This document shows positions 16,319-27,000 of a stretch of DNA of 33,932 bases, piece by piece. Each line of letters starts with the position of its first letter. Position 1 is the first letter of the stretch. The notes under the pieces are model-generated. The model was given only the letters and a program-made list of their open reading frames with translations, was not told the DNA's origin and searched no databases. This DNA is from Chitinophaga pinensis (GTDB lineage Bacteria > Bacteroidota > Bacteroidia > UBA4408): positions 1 through 33,932 of the forward strand of contig CAMBZU010000037.1 of assembly GCA_945872355.1 (NCBI GenBank). The letters run 5' to 3'. Position numbers and translations under genes: made by a program.

Positions 16319-17194
16319 ATGGTAGCTTATAACCCAAAAGATTGGCTGAAATTAATTTTCATTTTTCACAAAAGCGACACCTTTAGAATGCTTTTACCTG
16401 CCTTGTTATTGGCTGCATTGTATTCTATTTTACTTACCTATTTGTCTGTTGAGTTGCACTATTTAGAATTTAAAAGCACCACAGTAATTCATTCATTACT
16501 TGGCTTCGTAATTTCCTTATTATTGGTTTTTAGAACAAATACAGCCTATGATAGATGGTGGGAAGGTCGCAAATTATGGGGCGAATTGGTAAATAGTTCA
16601 AGAAATTTTGCTTTAAAAATTAATACTATGATGCCAAATGAAGCAAAGGATACTAAGGATAATTTATATATTTTAATAGGAAATTTTCCATTTGTGCTAA
16701 AAGAACATCTAAGAGGCGGATTTAAATCTAAAGATATTGAAAGTAATACCACCATTTCTGTTGAAGATTTAAATTTAGCTAAGCATAAACCTAATGCAAT
16801 AATTTGGGCAATCGAAAAGGAAATAGTGCAAGCACGCCAACAACAATATTTATCGGCTGAAGCTTTATTGATGCTAAATGACGAGTTAAAAACTATGGCT
16901 AATGTTTGTGGTGCTTGTGAGCGTATTAAAAATACACCAATCCCTTATTCATACAGCATGTTTCTTAAAAAGTTCATTTTTGCTTATGTTTTTACAATGC
17001 CCTTAGGCTTTGTTTTCGATTTTAAATATTGGACAGCACCAATTGTGGTGTTTATATTTTATGCTTTCGCGAGTATTGAATTAATTGCCGAAGAAATTGA
17101 AGATCCGTTCGGAACAGATGCCAATGACCTACCTACAGATGCTATTGCTTTAACCATTAGAACAAATGTTAAGGAGATTGCAACTTTCAATTAA
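16319..17194 (+). CDS. Bestrophin-like (RFP-TM) anion channel family protein
   Basis: Inner-membrane protein of the bestrophin/UPF0187 family, whose bacterial members form pentameric ion channels. I start at ATG 16319, giving 291 residues, because a TTG three codons earlier overlaps the -7 element and the family N-terminus is MVAYNPKDWLKLIFIFHKSD here. Hydrophobic segments lie at about 24-45 and 56-72; the hallmark RTNTAYDRWWEGRKLWGEL spans 72-90. Two later hydrophobic segments (KKFIFAYVFTMPLGFVFDF and YWTAPIVVFIFYAFASIEL) precede EEIEDPFGTDANDLPTD, the conserved acidic C-terminal signature. The ion and physiological role are not inferable. It stands alone and converges on the DUF6089-like gene. 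Confidence 0.9.
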   Translation: MVAYNPKDWLKLIFIFHKSDTFRMLLPALLLAALYSILLTYLSVELHYLEFKSTTVIHSLLGFVISLLLVFRTNTAYDRWWEGRKLWGELVNSSRNFALKINTMMPNEAKDTKDNLYILIGNFPFVLKEHLRGGFKSKDIESNTTISVEDLNLAKHKPNAIIWAIEKEIVQARQQQYLSAEALLMLNDELKTMANVCGACERIKNTPIPYSYSMFLKKFIFAYVFTMPLGFVFDFKYWTAPIVVFIFYAFASIELIAEEIEDPFGTDANDLPTDAIALTIRTNVKEIATFN

Positions 17195-17230
17195 TAGGCT
17201 GTTCATTGCTCATACACTAATTGGGTTTAA

Positions 17231-18103
17231 TCAATAACTAGGGCACCTACCTCGGTTATCATCAATGCGCCAAACTAATGTTACTCCAACAAAGCTATAC
17301 CAGTCTTTTGTTTTAGAATTGCCTCTCTGTCTATATAAATTAGAATAGTTTTCATTTTCATCCACTACCAAGTTCAAACTTCTATCGCTAAGTGCTGCGG
17401 CCTCTTTACCTCTTTCTCTTAATAAAACAGGAGGGTAAACATAGCTCATGCTTACATCATCAAGGTAGTCTGTATAAAGTTTTCTTAAACCCCATTCAAT
17501 GCCAATTCCCATTTTTTTATTTAATGATGCTTTTATGCCGATGCCAAGTGGTATTGCAAATTGCACAGCTGATGCTCTTTTCCTTTGGTAAACTGATGTG
17601 CCTTGTCCTTCTGTGTCCATATTTCTCAATTTATAGTAGGTGCCATTGAGTTCTGCTTTGGGATTAAAATAATAAAACGCACCTCCTGTAAAAATATAGG
17701 GTGTAAACGGGAATTGAAAACCGGGTGTAACTCCGCCTATTTCGTATGAAAAGAAATTAAAAACAACCTGAGAAGAAACCTCTGCAATAAATGTTCTAAC
17801 AGAAAGGTTTCTATTTTCTAAAAATGAATCATTGGAGTATTTGTCAGAAGCACTGAACCTGCCAGCACTAAATGTATTGCGCCAACCCCATCGGGTATCC
17901 ACCGAATTTCTTTGAATTAATAATGAAGCGCCAGGACCTAAATTATGAATAATATTGAATCTTTGATTTAAATCTCCGGCATAATGCATCCCGCCAATTA
18001 ATAAGCCTATTTCAGTATGTTTTAGGAATTTAGTCTGCCCTACAACATCGAAATGGCATTTTAGGATTATTACTATTAATGCAATTAATTTAAATACTTT
18101 CAA
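17231..18103 (-). CDS. DUF6089-like outer-membrane beta-barrel protein
   Basis: 290 residues with a signal peptide (MKVFKLIALIVIILKC, then HFDVVGQ, cleavage near 22-23). The mature part is rich in alternating hydrophobic strands: HTEIGLLIGGMHYAGDLNQR, GASLLIQRNSVDTRWGWRNT, FTPYIFTGGAFYYFNPKAEL, FAIPLGIGIKASLNKKMGIG and IEWGLRKLYTDYLDDVS. This matches the DUF6089 family of Bacteroidota barrels, which elsewhere often stands next to uppS and bamA; its function is unknown. The start lies 33 bases after the stop of the TPR gene on the same strand, so it is probably the last gene of that cluster. The protein ends WRIDDNRGRCPSY without a sorting domain. Confidence 0.8.
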   Translation of the reverse strand: MKVFKLIALIVIILKCHFDVVGQTKFLKHTEIGLLIGGMHYAGDLNQRFNIIHNLGPGASLLIQRNSVDTRWGWRNTFSAGRFSASDKYSNDSFLENRNLSVRTFIAEVSSQVVFNFFSYEIGGVTPGFQFPFTPYIFTGGAFYYFNPKAELNGTYYKLRNMDTEGQGTSVYQRKRASAVQFAIPLGIGIKASLNKKMGIGIEWGLRKLYTDYLDDVSMSYVYPPVLLRERGKEAAALSDRSLNLVVDENENYSNLYRQRGNSKTKDWYSFVGVTLVWRIDDNRGRCPSY

Positions 18104-18136
18104 TACTATTTATTTATAGCACTATGTTTTTCTGTT

Positions 18137-19750
18137 TTATTTTAAACTATCTAACGCTTTTTGAGCCTTAGTGTTTGACGGATCAATTTCTTTCAACTTT
18201 AGCCACAATTCTTTTGCTCTAGCATTGTCTTTCTGCAACATGAAGTAATAACCAAGGTATTCGTATGCCTCCGTTAACTCTTTCATGAATTTTTTTGCAT
18301 CAGTAGTATATTCAACATATTTTTCATAAAAAGGCTTAGCAAGACCCAATTTGCCATCTGGATCTAATTTATTACTTGTTCTTGCTCTCCAATAATAGCC
18401 AATAGGCAGGGTTTTTTGAAGTTTAATTACGGTCCCAAAACAAGTATCTGCATTTATATAATCTTGATTAAAGAAATAAGCCCTACCCATACTAAAATAG
18501 TCATTGGCATTTAATTTATTAGTGGCTTTTAATTTTCTTTCATAGGATTTAACAGCGTTTACATATTGTTTCATTTTTAAGTAAATAGCACCCATGTCAC
18601 TCAATAAATCAACCTTTGAGGTATCCATTTGTAGGGCATGTTCAAGGTCAATCAAGGCCAATGAATCTTTTCCACTTTTTGAAAATAATTTACCTCTGTA
18701 CTCAAAATCCGAGGCAATGATTTTAGTTTTTTCGATGGTAGCTCTATTGAAAAAACGATTAATATAGATAGTTCCATTGGGATAATCGCCAGTTTCATAC
18801 AAAGAGTATGCTAATAATCTATTTACAAAGTTTTTGGTTGTGTCTTGTTTTTGAAGTTCATTAAACAGCGATATGCTTTCTTTGTATTCTTTATTTAAAA
18901 AGAGAAATGAAGCATAGCGTTGTTTAGCACTGAAGTTATTTCCAGCAAGGTCTAAATATCTTTTATATTTGGTTTTGGCTTTTTCATATTGTTTAGCCAT
19001 ATAGTATAATTCACCTTGCTCTCTGTATGCAGGGGCAAAGGATGAATCCACTTTAGCAGCATCTCGATAATAATCAAGTGCCTCTGTGTAGTTTTTTGCT
19101 CTACTGTACAACTGCCCAACTCTTAAAATAGCTTTAACTGAAGATTTATCTAAATCTTGTGCTTTTTTGTAGTTGGCAATAGCGTTATTTCCGTCAGTTT
19201 TCTCGAGAAACATATCGCCAGTTAAAATATACACTTCGGGATTTTTAGGTTCTAATTTGGTTACTACTTCTAATAGTTTTGAAGCCTGATCAAGATCTTT
19301 TTGAGGGGCTTTTATTAATGTTTCTGCAACTTTTAGCATAACCACTGTGTTTTTATTTGCCCCCATTGTCAATGCTTTATCAAATTGAACCTTTGCATCA
19401 ACTGTTTTGCCTTCATATTGTAAAATTTTACCTTGTCCAATAAAATTTAATGGACTTGTAGGTGCAATTTCTGCGCCCTTTTTATAGTAATAAAGCGCAC
19501 TATCCGCGTCTTCATTCTTGAAATAATTTTCACCAATATAATAGTATACTTCTCCATTTGTTGGTTGACCTTTTAATAATGATTTAAATGCTTTTGTTGC
19601 AGTTTCAAATTGCTCATTTTCTGTGAATTTAATTGCATCTTGAATTGATTGCGCCCTAGCATTAATATTCATGATAATTGCAGAACAAAATGTAAAGGCA
19701 ATGATTTTAGCCAGTTTTGTGTTGTTAAAATTAGTCATTAAGAGTTGCAT
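18137..19750 (-). CDS. Exported tetratricopeptide repeat protein
   Basis: 537 residues. The N-terminus is a signal peptide (KLAKIIAFTFCSAIIMNINA, then RAQ) with cleavage near ARAQ, so the protein works in the periplasm or outer membrane. Nearly all the rest is TPR: successive 34-residue units such as GEVYYYIGENYFKNEDADSA, PEVYILTGDMFLEKTDGNNA, SVKAILRVGQLYSRAKNYTE, APAYREQGELYYMAKQYEKA and NDYFSMGRAYFFNQDYINAD. No catalytic motif is seen. Two starts are possible: ATG 19750 or ATG 19738 (MTNFNNTKLAK), the second giving a more normal signal peptide; neither has a clear SD. It follows the PstS-like gene by 4 bases. A scaffold role for the upstream substrate-binding protein is plausible but unproven. 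Confidence 0.8.
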   Translation of the reverse strand: MQLLMTNFNNTKLAKIIAFTFCSAIIMNINARAQSIQDAIKFTENEQFETATKAFKSLLKGQPTNGEVYYYIGENYFKNEDADSALYYYKKGAEIAPTSPLNFIGQGKILQYEGKTVDAKVQFDKALTMGANKNTVVMLKVAETLIKAPQKDLDQASKLLEVVTKLEPKNPEVYILTGDMFLEKTDGNNAIANYKKAQDLDKSSVKAILRVGQLYSRAKNYTEALDYYRDAAKVDSSFAPAYREQGELYYMAKQYEKAKTKYKRYLDLAGNNFSAKQRYASFLFLNKEYKESISLFNELQKQDTTKNFVNRLLAYSLYETGDYPNGTIYINRFFNRATIEKTKIIASDFEYRGKLFSKSGKDSLALIDLEHALQMDTSKVDLLSDMGAIYLKMKQYVNAVKSYERKLKATNKLNANDYFSMGRAYFFNQDYINADTCFGTVIKLQKTLPIGYYWRARTSNKLDPDGKLGLAKPFYEKYVEYTTDAKKFMKELTEAYEYLGYYFMLQKDNARAKELWLKLKEIDPSNTKAQKALDSLK

Positions 19751-19754
19751 ATTT

Positions 19755-20729
19755 TTAATTAAGAGGTTTGTTTGTAATTTGTATTAATCTAACTTGCATT
19801 GTAGCGGGAACCAATCCTGCCAACTTCATCATACGTTGTCCTTTTTCGCCAGCAACAAATGAAACAAAACCTGTGCCAAGACCAGCGCGCGTTTGTCTAT
19901 TTATCATATAAACACTTCTGCAAAGTGGATATGATTTATTTGCGATGTAGGCTTGTCGAGGTTTTCTAAATTTAGTGAATTCATTGGGGTATTCTTCATC
20001 TGTAAGTCCAACAACTTTTATTTTTTTTAGAAAAGATTGAGATAAGGTATCATCCATATCACTAATCCAGTTTACACTTATTACACCAATTGCATTTTCG
20101 TGTGAGCTTACATAAGAAATTACTTCAGGATTTGATTTAACTGCAAATACATTGCTGCCAAATTCTTTGTTATTTAAAAGGTCCTTTAAATACCTATAAT
20201 TAGCAGAGTTTGGGTTGTCAAAAACGATATTTATTTTTTGCCTTTTGTTTTGGGGCCACAATGTATCTTCTCCGGTCAAAAATCGCTTTATTTGTTTCAT
20301 ACTAAACGCTGTATCCAAATTGTTATTGTTCACTACCAAAGCAATAGCATCTTCGGCAATTTTAGTGCTAATTGGATAAATATTTGCCGCTTTAAACCTT
20401 GCTAATTCTTTTTTGGATAATGGTCTATTAATAACAGCAACTTTAGAGGAATCCATTAATAAGTCATTTAATGCATCTTGTTCTGGTTTAAACTTTGCAA
20501 AAACTTTGGCATTGGGATACAATGCTTCAAAAGTGTAAATTTGAGTATCGAATAGTAAAGCATATGATTCATCAACAGTGATATTTACTTTGCCTGAAGT
20601 TGCTGTGTCAGTATAATCCTTGCCAACAGGATTATTATTGCAAGCCGCCAGAGTAGCTATAAATAAAATGCAGATGACTGAATAATTAAAATTCATTTTA
20701 CGCGAATTGACTATACCAATTTGTTTCAA
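19755..20729 (-). CDS. PstS-like substrate-binding lipoprotein
   Basis: 324 residues. A lipobox LAAC puts the lipid on Cys30, or Cys19 if translation starts at the internal Met12 (base 20696), which gives a more usual signal peptide (MNFNYSVICILFIATLAAC). The body resembles PstS-type periplasmic binding proteins: VNITVDESYALLFDTQIYTF, LLMDSSKVAVINRPLSKKEL, EDAIALVVNNNNLDTAFSM, KQIKRFLTGEDTLWPQ, IGVISVNWISDMDD and SYPLCRSVYMINR. No PstC, PstA or PstB gene is nearby. From memory, such PstS-like genes in Bacteroidota often lie in ExbB/ExbD/TonB clusters together with a TPR gene, which fits the neighbours here and argues against a standard phosphate transporter. The ligand is unknown. Confidence 0.78.
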   Translation of the reverse strand: MKQIGIVNSRKMNFNYSVICILFIATLAACNNNPVGKDYTDTATSGKVNITVDESYALLFDTQIYTFEALYPNAKVFAKFKPEQDALNDLLMDSSKVAVINRPLSKKELARFKAANIYPISTKIAEDAIALVVNNNNLDTAFSMKQIKRFLTGEDTLWPQNKRQKINIVFDNPNSANYRYLKDLLNNKEFGSNVFAVKSNPEVISYVSSHENAIGVISVNWISDMDDTLSQSFLKKIKVVGLTDEEYPNEFTKFRKPRQAYIANKSYPLCRSVYMINRQTRAGLGTGFVSFVAGEKGQRMMKLAGLVPATMQVRLIQITNKPLN

Positions 20730-20966
20730 TTATTGTTGAGTTTCTGTTTGGATACTTTTGTTTTTTCGCAAACGCAAAGCCATGTATAACCTAAATGCAG
20801 CATATATTAATACGATGCTCCCGTAAATAGGTCTGTTTCTGGGAATTAGTTCCAAGAAAACATTGGTAAATATGAGGCTTAACCCAATTATGGCATATAC
20901 CCCTACCATAAATACGCCTACATAATAGGCAACTTTTTTAAGTGCTTGATTTGATTCTTGTGCCAT
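20730..20966 (-). CDS. Small inner-membrane protein, two helices
   Basis: 78 residues with two hydrophobic segments: VAYYVGVFMVGVYAIIGLSL plus IFTNVFL (about 12-38) and YGSIVLIYAAFRLYMALRL (about 48-66), separated by ELIPRNRPI. The tail is basic and then polar. No known motif is visible. The stop codon abuts the first base of the PstS-like gene, so the two are tightly coupled. It is the first gene of the minus-strand cluster; a possible promoter with TTTG and TAATTTG elements lies within 50 bases upstream. From memory, a similar small two-helix protein often precedes the PstS-like gene in Bacteroidota ExbBD loci. Function unknown. Confidence 0.75.
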   Translation of the reverse strand: MAQESNQALKKVAYYVGVFMVGVYAIIGLSLIFTNVFLELIPRNRPIYGSIVLIYAAFRLYMALRLRKNKSIQTETQQ

Positions 20967-21042
20967 TATTAAATTTGAGAATACAAATTAACAAAAAAAC
21001 AGCAAAACAAAGCGTGAATATTCCTTAAATTAAAGTTTTAAA

Positions 21043-21074
21043 TAAAAAGCCCCACAGATTTTGTCTATGAGGCT
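21043..21074 (-). terminator. Intrinsic terminator of the giant secreted-protein operon
   Basis: An 11-bp stem (arms 21048-21058 and 21064-21074, two G-T pairs on the minus strand) with a 5-base loop, followed on the minus strand by TTTTTATTT. It lies 25 bases past the stop at 21100 and separates this operon from the next minus-strand cluster. Confidence 0.85.
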
Positions 21075-21099
21075 GCTGCATATTAAACTATTAGGTCAA

Positions 21100-24000
21100 T
21101 TAATGGCCTACAATGTTTAGCTTTTGGGTAAATATTTGTTGTTTAGTTGTAATTTTTAATAAATAATTACCAGCAGCTGCTAAGCCCATGTTAATTTCTT
21201 TACTGCCTTTTAAATTAACTTGTTCTTGAAAAAATACTCTTTCTCCTATCAAATTATATACTTCTATTGAGCCAATGCCTTGATGATGTTCAAACATAAT
21301 TGTAATTTTTTCGGCATCATTAATAACTTTAATGCCATTGTTGTTGAGGCTATTTATGCCTGAAGTGTTTATTACCTCTATTAGTGTTGAAATCGTATCA
21401 GCGCATATTCCGTTAGATGCTATGAAAGTTACATTATAATTCCCAACTTGTGTAAAGTTATGTGAAACATTAGTAGGGCCGTTAACAATTGTAGTGCCAT
21501 CCCCAAAGTCCCAGCTGAAACTTGTAGCTCCTTGCGCGCTTGCAATAAATGTAACCGTAGCATTGTTATAAATATCAACAGCAGTTAAATTTGAAGTTAA
21601 AGTAGCAGTAACATTGTTGCCACCAGAAATAGTAAAATAGTCACTCGTGTAGTATAAATCGGGCGCAATGCCTAATACCATTTCTGCTACATAATTTCCT
21701 GCAATTAAGTTACCAATTGTTTGAATGCCATTAACACCATTGAGCGAATCAATAAGGTTTCCATTAATATCTTTCACCCGGATGTCGCATGTTTGCGCTG
21801 AAGGGTAGTTTATTGTTACACTTCCATTGTTTCCGTTGCAAGTTTCATCACTTGAAGAAAATGTAATAGCTGGCTTAAAGTGCAGCACAAATCGCGAGTT
21901 TATAGTTCCTACAGGCAATGTTACAGTATAGCTAGGTTGGTTTCTTAAATTAGTAAATATGCCTGTTAGTGTGTCTTCTAAATATACAATAACTGAGGGT
22001 GGGAATGAAGTCATATCAGTTGCTACCAAATCATAGCTTCCGGCTGTTTGAATTTTTACCCCAAGTTGAACTGTCTTATCGATGTTCAATTCGCCCATTA
22101 CATTTATGGAAAGTAAATAACTATCAACTACTGTGAAAATATTAGGCACGCCCGGATAAGGTGAAAATAAAATACTAGCATCTCTATTCACTTCGTAACT
22201 ATCATTGGCAGTAGGGTCAAAATAAACAGCCATTTCATTAGCAAATCCGTTCCCTTGAACTTCCATTCTCAATAGGTCAAGCACGCTTGAGCTAGCATAG
22301 AAATTTGGATTTAAATCTGCATAAGATGTGTTTCTAATTGTGTTGGTAGTATTTATAAGTCCACTGTTAGTAGCCGTAGCAAAAATACCTTGCGATGAAG
22401 CAATAACATCTGTAACTCCGCTAGTTCCAACTGCTCCATCCCATGTGCCATAGCTTCCGCCATAGCCTCCTGTGGTAACAAAAGCTTTATAACCGCTTGA
22501 TGATAAAATTGTGTTGTTTTGAGCTTGAAGTGCATTCCAACTAATTGGTGAAGGATAAGGATTTCCAATTAAATTTAGACCATCGGTGACTTTTGTTAAA
22601 TTATATCCACCAGGTATTCCACCATTGTTAAGCGGGCCTTTTAAATCAACTGTAGAGTTTGCAGGGATAACACATGCAAATCCTTTAAGAGGTGTTATAG
22701 GGTCTGCTGCGCTAGTGGCACCAATCCAACCATAATTAGGGTCGGGGTTTAAGTCTGTTTCATTATATTCCCAAACTGTTGCTAATTGGTTGTATATATT
22801 TCCAGGTGTGAATATTTGACCATCTATGGCAGCATTTATAGTAAAGTCATCTCGCCATCCTGAAATCGTATTATTCACAAAGGCTCCTGAGACTGGAGCG
22901 GATAAATAATGATAACCGCTGGCAGGACCTATTTTACGTTCCACAATAACATCACCACTAATATTTCCTGCCAAAGGATTTACCAAGGCTGTTTTGCCTG
23001 CAACAGAGCGAAGAGTCAAATTACCATTAGAAACTAGCGTTCCGTTCATGGTTGATAATACGCCTGAAACATTAGTATTATTGTTCAACGTTACGGCTCC
23101 AAGAGCATTGTTAATTGTAAGGTTATTAAAAGTCGATTTGCCTGTTAAAGTTTGGGCGCCTAGTGTACTATTAAATTCAACGGACCCTGGTGTAATTGAT
23201 GGGTCTATTATAGTCACATTTGCATTTACAGAACCAGTTACCGACCAGTTGCCCTTAACATTCAATTTGAATCCATTTGTATTTATGCCATTAGCTATAA
23301 AATAAGGTGGCGCAGTTTGAAAATTAATGTTTCTGCAAGTTGCATTACAATTAAGTGAAATTTGCGCTGAACCAATAGGTATATTTACATCAATTGAACC
23401 ATTTGGAACTGTATTGCATGCCCAATTACTTGGTAAACACCAATCATTTGTAGTACCTATCCAATTTCCGTATCCAGTTCCACCAATGTTTAATGCGTAT
23501 TCTTCAATTTCTCCACTGTTATAACCAACTATATCGCAAGGATTAGCACTTGGAGTGATATCTGTAACCATAACTCTTAGTCTTACAATACCATTAATTC
23601 CTGTGCAAGGAATCGTGATAATGTGATTGCTTGTGCCGGCAATTGGAGCTTGAGGGAGTAAAATATTTTCTCCTGCATCTGCAAAATCGTTATCTCCATT
23701 CAAATCAATCCATGCAACTCTTCCCAATAATGCGGTGCCAAATGATTTAATTTTTAATTGATATGATAATCCTTTTTGAACAGTTGTATTGATAACTTGA
23801 AAATTTTGATAGTTATCGCCATTACTATCATAAGTTGAATTGTTATTGATGGTGTTAAACTGAATATTAGTGATATAATGGTTAATTACACTTGGGCTAT
23901 TCGCAATGCTTGATGCGCATCTGGGTGTTATTGTAATAATAGGCGTAGTTTGAACTAAACAACCAGGCCCATTTTGAATCTTTGCCCTCACATATAAATT

Positions 24001-27000
24001 CCCATTAATTCTATCAATGACTGTTAAGTCGTTATTGCCATCTGACGTTTCAGTACTACTTACAGTGGCAAAATTATTTAATGAAAACTCCCAAAGAATA
24101 ACATCCCCGGTATTTCCAATTAAATTTAAAGTATATGAATCATTTACAGTGCTGGTTGAAGGTGTGGGACTAACAGCAATGGTTCCTGCTACTGTAGGGC
24201 TAAGGCAAGGAAAACACTCTAGTTTTAATTGAAAAACACCTTGCACTCCACCTAATCCACCAACAAGAATAAAATAGTCGGTTCCACTCACAGATTGCCA
24301 TGAAACTTGCGATTGAACACCGCTTCCACAACCTGAAAAATCATCATTAGATCCTACACAACTTAAGGTGCCACAACTTCCACTGTATACTGCTACTTTT
24401 GTATTAAATGTAGTTCCATTGCAAGTGCTTACTCTTAAAAAATCACCATTGCCCGTTGTTCTGTACCAAATGCCATTGATGCCTGCTGTTGTCATTGCTC
24501 CGCATGTGGCCACGGGGTCACCGCTTGAAGTGCCACCATTTGAATTTTGACCATAAGCTATATCGCCGCAATTCAAAGGTATTGCATCATCGCATATATC
24601 ATTTGTAGGCACTGGTGGGGGTATTACATTCACAACACAAATGGAGATATTTGCATTTGAAGGCACACCAGCAGCAAAATCATAAATCCTTAAAAAATAG
24701 GTCTGGCCAATTGTTAATCCATTTAAGACAAGGGTTTCTGTTTGACCAGCACCTGTATTGTTAATACAATCAACAAAGGTAGTTGTAACACAACTGCCGC
24801 TGTAGGCTGTAATTGCCATGTCATAAATACCTTGTCCTGTGGCTTGCACAATACTAGATGTTTGGGCTGCTGTAAATTTATACCAAACATCATCATTTAA
24901 ATTACCTCCACATATTGGAGTAGATTGCGGAGAAAGTGTTGCTCCTGCAACATTTTGCAAATAAGGAGAGCAACTGTTTCCAGTACTAAGGCTTATTGCG
25001 CCTGCACAATTGTCATTTATTGGTGGACTTGGAATAACAGGCGAGGTAACACAAATTGTAAATGTTAAAGTGCTTGGCGCAACAGCGCTTACATCAAAAA
25101 CTCTAACATAATAAGTTGCTCCAATGCTTAGTCCTGTAAGTGATAAAGTTTCAGTTCCACCGTCACCTGTATTGTCTTCACAAGCAAAGCCAGAAGCTCC
25201 GCAGGCACCGTTGAAAGCTTCAATGATTGCATCAAACTGAGCCGAACCCGAGACAACTACATTATGCACAGCTTGTGCTGCCACGAATTTATACCATACA
25301 TCATCATTGTTGGTCCCAAAACAAATGGTAGAGGGCGAAGATTGAGTTGCATTTAATACTGTACCAGCACTTGGAGAAGAACATACCGGAGACCCGCTTG
25401 GAATAATTGTTATTGCGCCTGCACAATTATCGTTTGCTGGACCGGGCGTAACAACACCATCTACAATACAAATGTCAAAATTTCCTTGAGTTGCATAACC
25501 TACACCTCTTCCATAAATTCGAATTCTATAGGTAGTTCCAATACTAAGACCCTGCAAACTTAGGTTTTCGGCTCCGCCAATGCCAGCACCATCTACACAC
25601 TGTATAAGTGCTCCATTACAAGCTGCTGTTCTTAGTTCTAATACTACATTTAAAGGGGCTTGTGGAGTTACAATTATATTATGAGCGCTTGAGTTTGCAA
25701 CAAAACTATACCAAACATCATCGTCAGGATTAGCCACAAATCCTCCACATAAGTTGCCAGCCAATCCTGAATTGGATGCGCCTAATGTTGAGCCAGACGT
25801 TACAACACAACTTGAATTTGAAGATATTGAAATTGCATTGGCACATAAATCGTTTGCTGGTGGAGGATAAAGAACCACCTGATTTACTACACAAATATCA
25901 AAATTAGCATTGGATGGATATCCTGCTGCATAATCATACACTCTTATTAAGTATGTATTTCCTATGGTTAAACCACCTTGCGAGATTACCTCAGTACCTC
26001 CTGAACCTGATAAATTAGCACATGCTAAGTTGCTTAAGCTTGCACATCCACCACTGTTTAATTCAATGACCATATCCATTCCAATTGAGCCAACACCTGT
26101 AATATCAACAGCATTTGAAGTTGCCGTAAATTTATACCATACATCATCATTCGCATTTCCACCGCATGCAGTAGCAGGTGTTGAGAGTGTTGCATTTTCA
26201 ACCGTTCCAGAAGTATTTACACATGAAACACCAGGCGTTAATGAGATGGCGCCAGCGCAATTATCGTTAAGAGGTGGATTAGGAATGTAGCTTACACAAA
26301 TATTAAATGTTCCATAGCTTGCAGTATTCTTGTCGTAAATTCTAATGCGGTATGTATTTCCAGTAGTTAAACTTGTAACATTAAGCGTTTCAGTGCCTGC
26401 TGCTAAAGTATTATCAACACAATTAACTAAGGCTGGGGCAACACAACTGTTATCTTGATAACATGCTAGTACAATATCTATCCCAGAGGTAGCCTGAGCG
26501 GTGATAGAAACGTTGGTTGATGGTGCAATAAAGGTATACCAAACATCATCATCTGGATTGCCTCCACAACTTGGTGCTGGAGCTCCTGATGAGGTTGCAT
26601 TTACTGTTGTTCCAGCTGTAAAGCTACATGATAATGTTGGTAATATTGTTGACCCTGGGCAACCATCATTTACAGGCGGAGGAGCCAGTGTTGCAAAAGG
26701 TTGAAAAGCACTCCAAGGGCTTAGTGGCCCACTGCAAATTGTACGAACTCTGAAATGATAAGCCGTAGAGGCTGTTAGGCCTGTTAGATTGATTGTATTC
26801 ACCAAGCCTAAATTAAGCGCAGTGTAAGGTCCAGCAGGAGATGGGCCATATTCAACATCAAAACCTGAAGAATTACAACCAATAGTATTCCAATTCAGTG
26901 TTGCTGTTGAAAAACCAACTGCTGTTGCTGTTAGTGTGTTTACTGTAGGGCAGGCATTTTCTACTGTAACTTGGTCAATGGCCATATCAAAACCATTTTC

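Noticed and set aside
19755..20729. Phosphate transporter PstS
   Set aside because: No pstC, pstA, pstB or phoU is nearby, and the context is a TPR and small-membrane-protein cluster; only the fold is similar.
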